Shown piece after piece: positions 1 through 11,960 of a DNA stretch of 64,000 nt. The position numbers were made by a program, and so were the translations under genes. The notes under the pieces are model-generated. The model was not told where the DNA came from and did not search any database. It saw nothing but the letters and a program-made list of their open reading frames with translations. Numbering within the stretch: the stretch's first letter is position 1; the number at the start of each line of letters is the position of its first letter. This stretch comes from Pollenia angustigena (lineage: Eukaryota > Arthropoda > Insecta > Diptera > Polleniidae): NCBI GenBank assembly GCA_930367215.1, contig OV884059.1, forward strand, positions 229,647,803 through 229,711,802, given 5' to 3'.

Positions 1-870
1 TTTTTTAGGCTTGGAAGGAATAAAATTGGTACTTTTTAGGGGCAAAATGAGAACGAATTGGTACTTTTTCTCTTTTTTGTAAATTTGGCTTGCAGATTGC
101 ATATGGTCCAAAATAAAATATAGGGTACTTTTTAGGGGATAAAATTGGTACTATATAAAGGGTATTAACGGAATAAAATTGGTACTCTTTCTTTTTTTTT
201 GCAATAAATTCGATATACATACTGTAGGCCTTAATGGGAAAAAGCTGGAACTCTTGGTACTCTTTTAACTTTGGTACTTTTTCTCTTTTCGAAAAATTTG
301 GCACAGATTCAAATATGATGTAAAACGGAAAAAATGGTATTTGTGGTACTTTTTCTCTTTTTCGGTTTAGACACCCCTTACTTTTCATAGACACAAATTT
401 ATGTTGGTTGCTCAAAATTTATATTAAATGCTGTTTATGGAAATATGACCCAGATTCAAATATAAGGTACCTTTTTAGAGGTAAAAGCAAAGAAAATTGG
501 TAATTTGGTACTTTTTCTCTTTTTGATAAATTTGAAATGCAGACTTAAGAATAAAATTGGTACTTTTTAAGGGGTAAAAACGGGATAAAATTGGTACTTT
601 TTCTATTTTTCGATAAATTTGATATACATTCAGCATATAGCCTACATTAATATGCAGTGTACTTTTTAAGGGCCTTAATGGTAAAAAGCTGGTTCTCTTG
701 GTACTCTCTTCCCTTTGGTACTTGTTCTCTTTTTGAAAAATTTGGTATAGAGATAGCACGAAAAAATGTGTACTTTTGGTACCAGTTTTCTTCTTGATAA
801 ATTTGGTATACTGATTGCATATGGTCCAGTTACCGGAATATACATATTTATACACCCCTTGCTTTTCATA
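1..870. repeat. GGTACTTTTT-rich degenerate repeat block
   Basis: The first 870 bases are built from a degenerate unit whose core is GGTACTTTTT, followed by either AGGGG or CTCTTTT. I count about sixteen GGTAC-type cores. Intervening words such as AAATTTGG and ATAAAATTGG also recur. Related blocks lie at about 13090-13620 and 15000-15440. The open frames here are repeat translations without protein character. The nature of the element is unknown; it may be a decayed satellite or the body of a larger transposon. From 870 to 1205 I see nothing definable. Confidence 0.7.
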
Positions 871-1205
871 TGGCCAAGAGTATCAAGTGCCCAAAACTTT
901 ATGTTGGCAAAAATAATAATTCCTACAAAGTTGCCCATAGAAACATTTTTACATAAAATAAGTATAGATAAGAAACATACAAACAATTTCTAAAAAATTT
1001 TTATAGGAAAACCCCTTTTCTTTAAATCTTGCTCTAATTTGTACGTGAACGATATAACGAATAAAGATTAGTTATTTTTTATTAATCTCATCTTTTTTCC
1101 AGATAATGTTTAAAAAATGTTCCCCTTTTCTCAGTGTATTTTTAAATTACATAATATGTGGTACAGATATTTGCATCAACTGACAATTGAAAATATTAAA
1201 CTTAC

Positions 1206-1652
1206 TCAGTCGAACGATCCTCATTTTTAACGGTAGTCGTGTCCGGGCTTGGATCAGCTCTAACTGGGCAACAAATTAATTCTTCTTTAATGACAAAACC
1301 ACAACTGACTACCTCCCGATTAGTGTACTGTCCGCTTTCGATTAACGTTTTAATAATAGGGCATTCGCTCCATTCTTTGCAAATACCTGGTTCATTTTTG
1401 CTTACACAACTATCGCCTTCTAAAACAAATGAAAAAAATGGTTACAAAAACAGTGGAAGAGAGCTATTTAAAATAGCATAAATTAAGAGAACTGTAAATT
1501 AAGAGAGCGCTCTTAAACAAACAGGTTATAAATAAATAAATAATGTAATTTAAATGGAAATCTCACTTACTAAATTTGGCGGAATCAATTGTTTTAATTT
1601 GTTGTAGCAGCATAATTCCTATTAGAGTCCACTGCATCGTCATCACCAGCAT
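1206..1652 (-). CDS. CLIP-domain serine protease, 5' part only (two exons)
   Basis: Partial gene read on the minus strand. Exon 1 (1652-1571) encodes 27 residues starting MLVMTMQWTLIGIMLLQQ, a short hydrophobic signal peptide; GAAAATG is a fair start context. It ends at a consensus donor, GTAAGTGAG. A 151-bp intron ends in TTGTTTTAG at 1420. Exon 2 (1419-1206) carries six cysteines in the CLIP order, C..C..C..C..CC, within GDSCVSKNEPGIC, EWSEC, VVSCGF and LICCPV. It ends at a second donor, GTAAGTTT (1205), or else at an overlapping TAA. CLIP domains are the disulphide-knotted pro-domains of secreted insect protease zymogens in Toll and melanisation cascades. No trypsin-like domain is visible in the 1205 bases that remain, so the catalytic exons must lie left of the window. 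Which CLIP protease this is cannot be said. Splice sites are read by eye, but phase and cysteine pattern agree. Confidence 0.8.
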
Positions 1653-2713
1653 TTTCTGTGGTTTTGTGTGGCCTAAATCATTTTTATTTCTAAAGTTGCG
1701 ACGTTGCATTTTCTTTGGTATTTGAGTTGTTTTAGTCTTTTTGTAATTTAAATTAATTTTCAATGCAGTTTTTTTTTTTTTTTTTTTTTTTTTTTGTAAA
1801 ATCGTTGATTGGTCTGTAATTTCTAAGAAAAAATATTGCAAAATTTTTTGTTGTTTATTTTATTTTTTAGTCAGGCTAAAAGTTAGGAAAACCTTTCACA
1901 TACATATTTATTTAAATGTAATTTAATTGATTTTGTAATTGATTTTTTTTTTTTATTTTATCTTTTTTTAAATCAATTATTTTTTTTCGTTAAGTTCAAT
2001 GTCACATTATTGTAATAAATGAATGTTCTTTCCATAGAGCGTCATCGATCATCAGAAATATACATAAATCAATAAATTGTATTTCCTTATCAATACCAGG
2101 TGATTGTTAAAGAGGTGTTTTTAAAAAATAAAGTTTGAACTGAAACTTGCGGTTTTCCCAAGAACAAAACTATTGTTCAGAATTAATTCATAAATTAACT
2201 TTAGGAATTCATGACAAAACGCAACAATTTTACTTTGTAAATTTTTTGTTTTTCTTTACTGAATTCATTACAGGAACTTCTGATTCTTCTTTTTAGCTTT
2301 TTCATTGTTGGCTGTCAAAATTTTGTTTATTATCTTTGTGTCAGTTTTTGTCATTGTACAATGATTTTATAAAAACAAATTGATTGTGGTTTCTGTACGA
2401 TTTTTAGTTGTTTTAGTACCGAGTTAACCTTTAATGAATTCGCCTTGCTATTGTTCATATTTAAATCTATGTAGCCATTGTTGAAAAACTTATCAATTTT
2501 CAATAATTATAATGTTCTTAAATAAAAATATAATGGTTCAGATCAAAATGAAATAAATCCACGTCTTAGCAATAAACAACTTCGGAATACCTGTGAAAAG
2601 TGACAGGTATCAAAAAATAGATGTTTAATGTTCTTAAAAGTTTTAATATTCACATTCACATGCTCGAAACTATTGGCGATTTCTTTTCTGAGAAATATGT
2701 TGCATTATTGTTA
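1653..2713. other. No gene recognised
   Basis: A+T-rich sequence upstream of the CLIP protease start. It holds a pure T run at about 1768-1794, which on the minus strand is an A run in the presumed 5' region. I see no convincing TATA box and no reading frame with protein character. Confidence 0.4.
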
Positions 2714-3169
2714 CATGTTCTCAGGGTTGTTGGGCTTTTTTCTTCAAAAATCGTCAAAAGTTTTAACAAAATTCGTCAAAATCGTCATGAATATTTAACA
2801 AAATCGTCAACAAACCGTCAAATATTAATATTTTACAAATTGGAGACTATTTTTTGCATTGATTGGTTAAAATATATACATTTTTTGCAAGAAATTATAT
2901 TTATGATTAAGAAAGTGATATGGTTAAGTTTTATTCTATTTATTTCAGTAAGTGGGCTGAAATATATTTATCATTTTAAAAGAAATACATAAGAAAGAAT
3001 ATATTTTCATAAAAACATAAAACAGCTAGCGATATCACTAACTGTTTTTACTGTTGAAGGTGATAAACCAAGGGTTCTATCTATATCAACCGTCTTTTCG
3101 CCCGACTAGAAACGTTTAATTGCGTCCAATTTTAGATCCAAACTAGTGTATTTTCTTCACAACTTCTTA

Positions 3170-3765
3170 CCCTGCCTTTACACATGCAGGTAGTGGCAAG
3201 CCACTGTTGTATACATATTATCAAAGAAAATTTGTTCGAAATAGTCGAATCTCATGCCATTAACTTTTGTGATTACACATGCCACTGCGAGTTCATTTTC
3301 AAAATGTCGTAGAAGCGTCAACTTGAGCAAATTTGTTTACTTCTCAAATTAAAAAAAAAAGTACCTGAGAACAAAATAGAGTTACCGAGTTAATCATAAT
3401 GGCACATTTTTGGGGAAATTTTTTCATTTATTTATATTAGCATTATTTTAACGATATTAATGCTCTATTATTAATAAACTTGCTTTTATTTATGCGCGTT
3501 TTTAAAAAATTAATCATAATAATTCTTTATTAAGTTAAAACTTCAATAACAATTTGACAACAATCCAGTAAATGTGAATTAAATTTTTAACAGGGTAACA
3601 TTGCTTATCGTTTTGATATTTAGTGGCATGCAAGTGCCAATTTTCCACTCGCATGCAATTTTTGCTGCCACTGGAGCTGCCATTGCGAAAAATGTGAGTG
3701 TATTAGTAAAAAAGTGTACGTGTATTGAGTTTTTCGAACTGGCAGTGGCATGAGTAAATGCTAGG
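3170..3765. mobile_element. PIF/Harbinger-like MITE (CCCTGCCTTTACACATGC ends)
   Basis: The left end CCCTGCCTTTACACATGC pairs imperfectly with the right end (reverse complement CCTAGCATTTACTCATGC). It is flanked by TTA on both sides (3167-3169, 3766-3768). The first 60 bases match the MITE at 30800-31116, including a shared GTATACRTATTATCAA word. It is inserted in the hAT above and is therefore younger than it. Confidence 0.7.
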
Positions 3766-3959
3766 TTATTAAGAACTAGTTTCTTACTTCCTAACACTCA
3801 ACTATACTTAGAATAACTTATCGAATAGAATTTAATTGGAATTCGGCTTTTTACTCGCAAATAGAAAAATTCTTCAAATATGATTATGACTTCAGCGAAA
3901 AAACGAAATCGTATGTAACGACGCAAATCGAAATCATTAAAACGCAAAGCTGATTTAAC

Positions 3960-4150
3960 CAATTTTTAAAAAGCGGACCAAATAGGACCGACGCAAATCG
4001 GGGCTCTAGTCTATATTTTTTGCCGTATCGATGGCATTCATATAATCGTAGAAATCGAATTACTAGTGCTTCTAATGAAAACCACCTGGTTTGTGATGGG
4101 GAAGTACTTGTTTTGCTTAATTTCCAATAATTTTTGTATATCGAAAAATT
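3960..4150 (-). pseudogene. hAT transposase-like fragment
   Basis: The minus-strand frame contains the peptide SPSQTRWFSLEALVIRFLRL, which resembles the TRW-SLE stretch conserved in the central part of hAT/zinc-finger-BED transposases. The fragment stays open for about 60 residues, has no catalytic acidic residues that I can assign, and ends in low-complexity sequence. Its position inside a hAT with an intact 8-bp duplication supports the assignment. It is certainly non-functional. Confidence 0.5.
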
Positions 4151-4343
4151 GATTTTTACGTTTTTAACTGTTCCCAATATAATTGTTAATATTTCTTGTA
4201 AGTGTTTTTTTATTGATGCCAGAAAATCGTCATAACACTATTACTTTTAGTTTAAAAATCGTCAATCGTCCTTTTACTGTATTTTCTCAAAAAGATCGTC
4301 AAAATGACGAAAAATCGTCACATCTAACAACCCTGCATGTTCT

Positions 4344-5238
4344 ACAAGTTTGTGTTTGTTTGTACAAAAAATACAACTGTGGGAAAAATTTTCAAGTTCT
4401 TTTGTGAATATGTTGATGAAAACCATGCAAGACATGTTGCATATTTTACCCTTACTTTAACTTAAAGTGTTCAAACTGTCCTGTTTTACAACTTTGGTAC
4501 TTAATTATTTATTTGTATAACCAATGTTTTATTTTGTTTGTCATAATTCATACATACCGCTCATAATTTTGTAAAAAAATTGCTTTAAAACAAAATAAAA
4601 AAATATATTAACACATTAAAATCAAACAATTCTATTCATTTTATAATCGTTTTTTTTTTTTTGCTAAGCCATTAGTGATGTCAATATTTGTTTCTAAGCC
4701 ATAATAGCGTGCAGAAACTGCTCAAATAGCTTTAAAAATCGCTCACGAAGTACATTAGTGATGAAAGTGTAATAATTGTTAAAAAAAAGCAGCTAAATGT
4801 GTTCTATTAAAATTGCACATCATGTAACACTTCCAGTGATTATAGGTAACATTAGAAAATGTTGGATGTGTATACTGTAACATATTTTTCTTAGAAAAGA
4901 AATCGCCATATGTTTGTGTAACCGTTTGTGTAATTATTTTGCCCTTTAGTTTATTTTAAAGCTACTCTGTAACAATGTTTTAAAAAAAAATCTATTATAA
5001 ACGTACAAACCAATAAGAAAAAATTGCTAGATTTCCCGCCAATAGCTAATAATTCTTTGTCCATATGACGATATAAACAACTCGTTTCGGTCTCTCAAAC
5101 TAGATTGACATACATGTTGTTCATCCTAGTTTTATTTTGACATTTTTTTTGTGTTGTTTGTGTGATTTTATTAAAAATAGTTTAAAAAAAAAGTAAGTTA
5201 AAATCAAAAAAATATTATTAAATCCTTTTATTAATATT
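4344..5238. other. No gene recognised
   Basis: A+T-rich unique-looking sequence with no coding signal, splice pattern or inverted-repeat ends that I can define. Confidence 0.35.
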
Positions 5239-5868
5239 CACCCCTATCGTGAACAACAAGAGGAATTTTTGTTCCCATGAAATTTTCATTCCCCTCGAAG
5301 GGAAAATGGCAATCGTGAATCTCATGTGAAAAATTTTTCACGCTATCAGTTCCAGTGAATGTAAAAAAAAAGAAGAAAGATTAATTAAATAATTTACAAA
5401 TCAATAAAATTTTGTTCAAAATATAGTATTGGAGGGATAGTTTGATTACAACGTTAGTTTTTTGCACTTTTTAAATTTAATGTAGTAAAATATTTTCCAA
5501 AATTCTGCCACCAAGTCAATCGAAAGTTTGACAAATCCGCAGGTAATCGACCTATTGTTTTGCACTTTGTTGAGCAATGTATCGGTTTGTGCCTTATTAA
5601 CTTTATAAACACTTAATATTTGATTTATAGGAGGAACTACGTACATAAATGTTCTGTTCCCTAGCAAAAATAAAGTGAGAAAATCTAAGGGAAATGTGAA
5701 CAAATTGCGAGGGAAAAAACTTTTCACGATAAGGGGAATTTTTTCCCGTGAACATTTTTTCACGTTATTATTCTGCTTTGAATCGCCTTTTTCATGGGAG
5801 TTGTTCACGATCGCAAATATGTGAAAAGGGGAAAAATTGCGAGGGAAAAATTATTCACGATAGGGGTG
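5239..5868. mobile_element. TIR element, CACCCCTATCGTGAA ends (630 bp)
   Basis: The two ends are perfect inverted copies of CACCCCTATCGTGAA. Further in, both arms hold repeats of TTCACGA, CGTGAACA and GAGGGAAAA. ATT lies on both sides and may be a 3-bp target duplication, but the site is A+T-rich. There is no transposase. The 120-residue minus frame inside is not protein-like. Confidence 0.7.
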
Positions 5869-5974
5869 ATTATTATAACCATCACTTAATTTTATATAAT
5901 TAACATCAATTTTTATTTTGTTTTTTTTTTTTTCTTTGTTTAATTTTTTGAGAGCTTGTTGAGATAAACTAACG

Positions 5975-6105
5975 ATAACACTGTGCAAGAAATTGACACT
6001 TTTTTTGTGAGACAAGCCGGGCACATGGCGATTTAACATAATTCGGGTACTCTGAATCCAGTGGTGCTCTCGGTTTTAATAGATTGGCTCTGGTTTTCGA
6101 GATAT
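5975..6105 (+). repeat. End fragment of the CACTGTGC TIR family
   Basis: This stretch starts ACACTGTGC and contains CCAGTGGTGCT and TTTTCGAGATATA in the same order as the two ends of the large element at 22502-26006. It looks like a solitary end abutting the SINE array. Confidence 0.55.
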
Positions 6106-7773
6106 AACAAGAAAAGGAAAGACGAAATGGAAAAAACAAAAATGTACTTTGGACTTCAAGAAGAATTCTTGACAAAAAGTACGAAAAAAACAGAAGTAAG
6201 GAAGAACATGTAAAATCAATTAAAATGGATAATCTTTCAAAAAAGCAAATTTCGATCTACCAAAGGTTAAAATACAATTTGGTTTAAGGATTGATGTTTG
6301 ACTATTTACGTCAGCAGTCATCGATGGCTGCGAGTGTAAGACGGCAAATCCCTCTGAAGAGATCAAGTGGTTGTGATCGAAACATGTCAGGGTAACCAGC
6401 CGCCTGGGTTCGAATCTCAAGCCAGCCGCCTGGGTTCGAATCTCAGGTCAGTCAAGAATGAAAAATTATCAATAACAATTTTAATTAATGTTCATGTTGT
6501 AAAATTCCTTTCTTCATAAAAATAATTTAATGAAAAATTAAATTTGATGAACTTAAGCCTGATTAAAAATATTAAAATTTGGATTAAAAAAAACCATAAA
6601 AAAGTTCGACAAAATAACCACAATACTAATTATTGTTAAAGCTAAGGCACGAGCTCTATGTGTACATTTGTCCTTCAAGTTGTGCTGAAAAAAGGTCAAC
6701 AAGAAAAGGAAAGACGAAATGGAAAAAACAAAAATGTACTTTGGACTTCAAGAAGAATTCTTGACAAAAAGTACGAAAAAACAGAAGTAAGGAAGAACAT
6801 GTAAAATCAATTAAAATGGATAATCTTTCAAAAAAGCAAATTTCGATCTACCAAAGGTTAAAATACAATTTGGTTTAAGGATTGATGTTTGACTATTGAC
6901 GTCAGCAGTCATCGATGGCTGCGAGTGTAAGACGGCAAATCCCTCTGAAGAGATCAAGTGGTTGTGATCGAAACATGTCAGGGTAACAAGCCGCCTGGGT
7001 TCGAATCTCAAGCCAGCCGCCTGGGTTCGAATCTCAGGTCAGTCAAGAATGAAAAATTATCAATAACAATTTTAATTAATGTTCATGTTGTAAAATTCCT
7101 TTCTTCATAAAAATAATTTAATGAAAAATTAAATTTGATGAACTTAAGCCTGATTAAAAATATTAAAATTTGGATTAAAAAAAAACCGTAAAAAAGTTCG
7201 ACAAAATAACCACAATACTAATTATTGTTAAAGCTAAGGCACGGGCTCTATGTGTACATTTGTCCTTCAAGTTGTGCTGAAAAAAGGTCAACAAGAAAAG
7301 GAAAGACGAAATGGAAAAAACAAAAATGTACTTTGGACTTCAAGAAGAATTCTTGACAAAAAGTACGAAAAAACAGAAGTAAGGAAGAACATGTAAAATC
7401 AATTAAAATGGATAATCTTTCAAAAAAGCAAATTTCGATCTACCAAAGGTTAAAATACAATTTGGTTTAAGGATTGATGTTTGACTATTGACGTCAGCAG
7501 TCATCGATGGCTGCGAGTGTAAGACGGCAAATCCCTCTGAAGAGATCAAGTGGTTGTGATCGAAACATGTCAGGGTAACCAGCCGCCTGGGTTCGAATCT
7601 CAAGCCAGCCGCCTGGGTTCGAATCTCAGGTCAGTTAAGAATGAAAAATTATCAATAACAATTTTAATTAATGTTCATGTTGTAAAATTCCTTTCTTCAT
7701 AAAAATAATTTAATGAAAAATTAAATTTGATGAACTTAAGCCTGATTAAAAATATTAAAATTTGGATTAAAAA
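6106..7773 (+). repeat. Tandem array of a 592-bp SINE-containing unit (2.8 copies)
   Basis: Units begin at 6106, 6698 and 7290 with AACAAGAAAAGGAAAGACG, a period of 592. The third unit stops near 7773. Copies differ at only a handful of bases. Each unit has a tRNA-like segment with two copies, about 26 bp apart, of a B-box-like GGGTTCGAATC, then a shared tail (AATTTGATGAACTTAAGCCT and beyond). About 110 bp of non-SINE sequence links units. A 66-residue minus frame recurs in each unit because the DNA is repeated, not because it is a gene. Single relatives lie at 34215-34435 and 35373-35790. Confidence 0.85.
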
Positions 7774-7784
7774 AAATTTACATA

Positions 7785-8060
7785 AATTCTATTCAATAGT
7801 GCGATGATCGTACAAATCTCGGTATTGTTAAATATTAACTTCAGCCGGCTAATGATTCCGTCAATAGTGGACGCCGCTGCCGGTTTCAGATGGTTTGTCA
7901 GAAGAAAATAGAGCACGCTCTAATTGAAATTTTGTCAGATGACTTTGCATCTGACTTTACAGAAGCAAAGTTAAAATGGTAACACACGACATGTATGTAT
8001 TTTGCAGTGGAAAATTTGACATGTCAGATGACAAAAACATGTCGTGTACGGTCGCCTTAA
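7785..8060 (+). repeat. Dispersed repeat, inverted copy at 39165-39450
   Basis: It contains GCCGGCTAATGATTCCGTCA, AGAGCACGCTCTAATT and two ACATGTCGTGT-like words. The same landmarks occur in reverse order and on the opposite strand at 39165-39450. No coding potential is seen. Confidence 0.65.
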
Positions 8061-9328
8061 GCAGACCTGATAGATGGGCCTTGAATTCAATTATTTGTTG
8101 AAAATATAAAAAAGGGAATTTTTATTATTTATTTTTCTATTTAGAATGATTTTAGAAGGTAAAATCTTTTACCTGTATTGCAAATTTATTGTGGCTCCCC
8201 GTATTTCTAACATCTTTTAAGATCCTTGTGTTTATATTTTAAAATATATTATGGTTTACGAAAATTATTGAAAAATTCATTTAAACAAGTAAAAGCAAAA
8301 TATTAGAGAATGTGTTTATATAGTTAGCCCTTAAAAAAGCACTTTAGGAGTGCTTTGTTTGCAAGTTAAACGAAGCGCTTTTTGTCAGCAGAAAATAGTC
8401 CTCCAAACCGGGAACACTCCATACAAAAATCAGGCATCCCATCAGCAGGTTTGAAGCGATTTGAGGTATGAATTCATACATAAAACCTGCTCCTTTTGGA
8501 GCACATTTTTTACTGGGCACGTTTGACATTAATAAATAAACAGATGACTAGAAACTGTCGTCTTTATGAACTCGTCTTAGCTTAATTTAAAAAAAAATCA
8601 CAAAAAAAAATTTTAAGTGTCTTAAATTTTTGGAAAAATTTAAAAACTCAGGATTTAGGATTAACATTTTTAAAAATCTCTTTTTATCGCCAATTTTTTT
8701 TTTTTTTTTTAAATTATGCACGACACTACGGAAATATTAAAAATATAAAAATTTGTAGAATTTGCAAAATCCCAGCATCTTAATTTAAAACAAAAAAAAA
8801 AACCCCCCGGGAATCTGGGTTTTACCGATTTCCTGCTTTGGAACTCTAGTTTCAATAGTACGTCTATATCTATTTAAAGAATTCGCCAAGCGAACATTCG
8901 CAACATTCCTAAAAAAAATTATTTAATGACCAATTGTTTTGAGAATAAATTTTAAATTATTTAAAATTTCTAGTTTCTTGTAAAGAAACGCCTAACAAAT
9001 TAGATAGTTTTTTTAACCAAGTTTTCACACTTGATGTTCAAGTTAAACAATGACTTATGTCATCATTGCCTGCAATATGAAGTGACTTATACAATTCGTT
9101 TTAACTTCACTTTGGCATTTCAGTTAAAGCGTCGCAACGTGTTTAAAAGTTCTACATAAATATAAACCAGTTTTAAAACTAATTATTTATTGTGTTTTTT
9201 TTTTATATGAAAATGTTTGTGTTTACCAAACAACTTGATTCAATTCACAGTTTATACACTAGGCAACAAAAGTGGGAAGTAAGTAATTTTAATTTTTGAT
9301 TAATTTTTGTTTAATTTTTATTTGTTTA
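8061..9328. other. No gene recognised
   Basis: Low-complexity A+T-rich sequence. A minus-strand frame at 8344-8529 does not resemble a protein family that I know. Confidence 0.35.
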
Positions 9329-9330
9329 TA

Positions 9331-9836
9331 CAGTAGAGTCCCGATAATTCGTAATCGCAAGGGAACGGCCATTTCTTACGAATTATAGGGGTTTTCGATT
9401 TAGCGGGGTTTCGATTTACCGGGGTTAAAATAAAATTGATACGAATTAACGGGGCTTTTCAATTTATTTACTAAAACAATAAAAAAAAACATTAAAGACA
9501 ATTGTTAAAAATAAAATATATAAAATTTATTTATGTAACAAACTGATCTTAAGAAAATAATAAGCAAAAACCCACGCAAAAAAAAGCGGTAAACAAAAAA
9601 TCATTCTTTCCATGTTTCTGTTGTTTTTATTACGAATTATAAGTGGTAGTTAGCAAACAATTACGATTTATAAGAGGTAAAGAAAATTTTATTTGAAAAA
9701 AAATTACGAATTAGCGAGTGGACCAAAATGTTTGGAAATTTAACGAATTAACGAGATTTTTTCAAGGGACCGACAGTTTTTTACGAATTATCGGTAATTA
9801 CGATTTATCGGGGTACGAATTAACGGGATTTGACTG
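9331..9836. mobile_element. pogo-like MITE (506 bp)
   Basis: It is flanked by TA dinucleotides (9329-9330, 9837-9838). The ends are CAGTAGAGTCCCGATAATTC and, inverted, CAGTCAAATCCCGTTAATTC, giving the CAGT terminus and TA target of pogo/Tigger elements. The motif ACGAATTA(A/T) followed by CGGG or AGGGG is repeated many times in both arms. There is no transposase. Confidence 0.8.
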
Positions 9837-9838
9837 TA

Positions 9839-10600
9839 TTTTATTGAAAGGAAACGGAAAAAAATTTTGTATTAGATAAAATTATTGCGTTTTCACTTCG
9901 ATGCTCGTGCGAGCGCTTATTATTAACATTTTTTAAAAAATTTTTACTTTCAAGCATTTCGTTTGAATTTTTAATTTTTACAAAAAAAAAAAAAAAGAAT
10001 AACTGTTTTGTAATTATTATTTCAAAAAGGAGCATAGTAATTATAATCTAAAAAAAATTATAATTTAAATCAGTTTTTAGAATATACATATTAATTATAT
10101 GTATTCATTCACTTTGTTATTAACATGATTTTGTTTATTGATAACAATTTCATTTCATTTCATATTTAAACACAAACATCAATGAAATAATTGCTCTGTT
10201 CTGGGAATTCGTTTATTATTTATTTAAAATCAAACTGAATTATTATATTGTTTAATATATATTTAATATTTATTATTTATTTAATATTTATTTATTTAAT
10301 TTAATATATATAAAACCTTTTAAAATAAAGGTACAAAGCCTTTAAACTATCTTTGATTTCTGCAAAATTAAAAAAACAAGTTTGACCTCCTGCTTATCAC
10401 TCGAATATCGTTTACAACAGTGTTCGAAAATAAACACTAAATATCGTTTCTTAATGTTCGGTTCGGAAGATTTGTGGAAAACACAGAAGCGGTTAATAGT
10501 GTTTGTGTAGAAAATCATTAAAAAAAATAACGTTTCCCTGTAAGTCAACTTTCGAACACAAAAACTCAACAAAAGATGTGAACATTTAATTCCGTTCGGT
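9839..10600. other. No gene recognised
   Basis: A+T-rich spacer with TTTAATATTTATT-type low complexity around 10240-10310. Words such as GTTCGGTTCGG and GTGTTTGTGTAGA near 10420-10515 relate this part to the adjacent foldback. Confidence 0.35.
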
Positions 10601-10729
10601 TTTTTTTTTTTTTTTTTGAAAATCTACAAACTTCAATGTGTTCGGTTCGGCTCATTTATGTTCGTCCCTTTTGGCTGGTAAAAAAAACCAAACATTTTTT
10701 ACAAAAGCAAAATACAAACGCGGAAAAAA

Positions 10730-11090
10730 CATTATAGAAGATTAAAATATAATGTTTGTCTACAGTATCACTACAATTGTTCTGTTTTTGAAAATAGTTA
10801 CGAGCGGTATTAAGGGTTGTGTATGTCTACACAATCACTAAAAAATAGATATCGTTCCTTGGTGTGTGAGCCGAAAGTTAAATAAACAGAACATTATTTA
10901 GCGTTCGGCTCACTTACCCCGGAACGATATCTATTTTTTTAGTGTTTGTGTAGACGAATACAACCCTTAATACCGTTCGTAACTATTTTCAAGAAAGAAC
11001 CGAACATTTAATAGTGTTCTGTTCTTCGTTAAAAAAAACAGAACAATTGTAGTGGTACTGTAGACAAACATTATATTTTAGTGTTCTTTA
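10730..11090. repeat. Large imperfect palindrome (foldback element)
   Basis: The arms at about 10735-10871 and 10919-11085 are inverted copies with a 45-bp centre. Paired words include GAACGATATCTATTTTTT, TACAACCCTTAATACCG and ACAAACATTATATTTTA. A transcript would form a hairpin of more than 100 bp. No ends with clear target duplications were found. Confidence 0.7.
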
Positions 11091-11399
11091 ATGTTTTTTT
11101 TTAACATTGATAAAGAAATGAACAAACAAAACCGAATAGCTTGTGTGTGTATTCCATAAATTGAGATCATATTTGTCATATTTTTTAAAAGATCAATATT
11201 GGGTTAAAAAATACAATATTCGATTATTTTTTAATTTATTCACAAAAATGATTCTTAATTGTTTGTTATTTTAAAAGATTAATCTGATACCTTTAACTAA
11301 TATTTCTAGATCAAGTTTAATAAAAGGTATTTGCAAATATTTATAATAATATTTCAAAAATAAGTAGAGTAACTGTAACTGTTAGAAAATTTTGTGTTA

Positions 11400-11960
11400 A
11401 AAACAAGTAAGAGTGCTATTTTCGGTTATGCTGAATCTTATATACACGTCATTAGACAGAAACAAATCTTTTTATGCCACGCCCACTTTACCACCCCCGC
11501 CCACATTTTCTCGGATGCTGTGCATTGATAACCAAGATGCTTGTACCTAATTTGGAAACTTTGGCTCTTGCCGTTCTCCAGACATACATTCAAAAAAAAT
11601 AAATAAAATATAAAAACAGTAACAAGAAGATATTTTTTGGTAAAATTAGAGGCAGTCGTGGTTTTTCATATCTCAGCCATTTGTGGACCGATCAGGCTGA
11701 ATTTCAATAGCAAACAATACCGGACTATATGCTACATAAATGTATAACAACCTAGCCCCCATCATGTCTGAAGTCTTCGGAAAATCCATTTCAACGGACA
11801 GACAGACAGACGGACATCGTTAAGTCAACTTCGCTACTTATAAAGACACAGAATATACTTATATTTTATAGGCTCTAACATCGATATTAGAGAAATTACA
11901 ACCGGAATGACAAACTTATATATACCATTTTCCACCATCTGTGGTGAAGGGTATAAATAT
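11400..11960 (-). repeat. TATACCC-hairpin dispersed repeat, copy 1
   Basis: It begins AAGTAAGAGTGCTAT and ends GGTGAAGGGTATAAA, with CGGACAGACAGACAGACGG-like and CGGAATGACAAACTTATAT words near the end. The same landmarks recur in opposite orientation at 13640-14890. A short TATACCC..GGGTATA hairpin is characteristic of this family. Confidence 0.6.

Larger units (their letters stand above)
2722..4335. mobile_element. hAT-type DNA transposon, decayed
   Basis: The ends are CAGGGTTGTTGGGC (left) and, as reverse complement of the right end, CAGGGTTGTTAGATG. The flanks carry a perfect 8-bp duplication CATGTTCT (2714-2721 and 4336-4343), the hAT signature. Both subterminal regions are packed with the word ATCGTCA or its close relatives (about six on the left at 2745-2825, six on the right at 4225-4320), which look like transposase-binding repeats. 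The element is split by a PIF-like insertion at 3170-3765 and keeps only a scrap of transposase-like coding sequence. Confidence 0.85.

Noticed and set aside
1239..1481. 80-residue plus-strand open frame
   Set aside because: It is the shadow of the CLIP exon on the minus strand, where the six-cysteine pattern and splice sites fit much better.
6220..7603. Three identical 66-residue minus-strand open frames (6220, 6811, 7403)
   Set aside because: They repeat because the 592-bp unit repeats. The frame runs through the tRNA-like part of a SINE and has no protein features.
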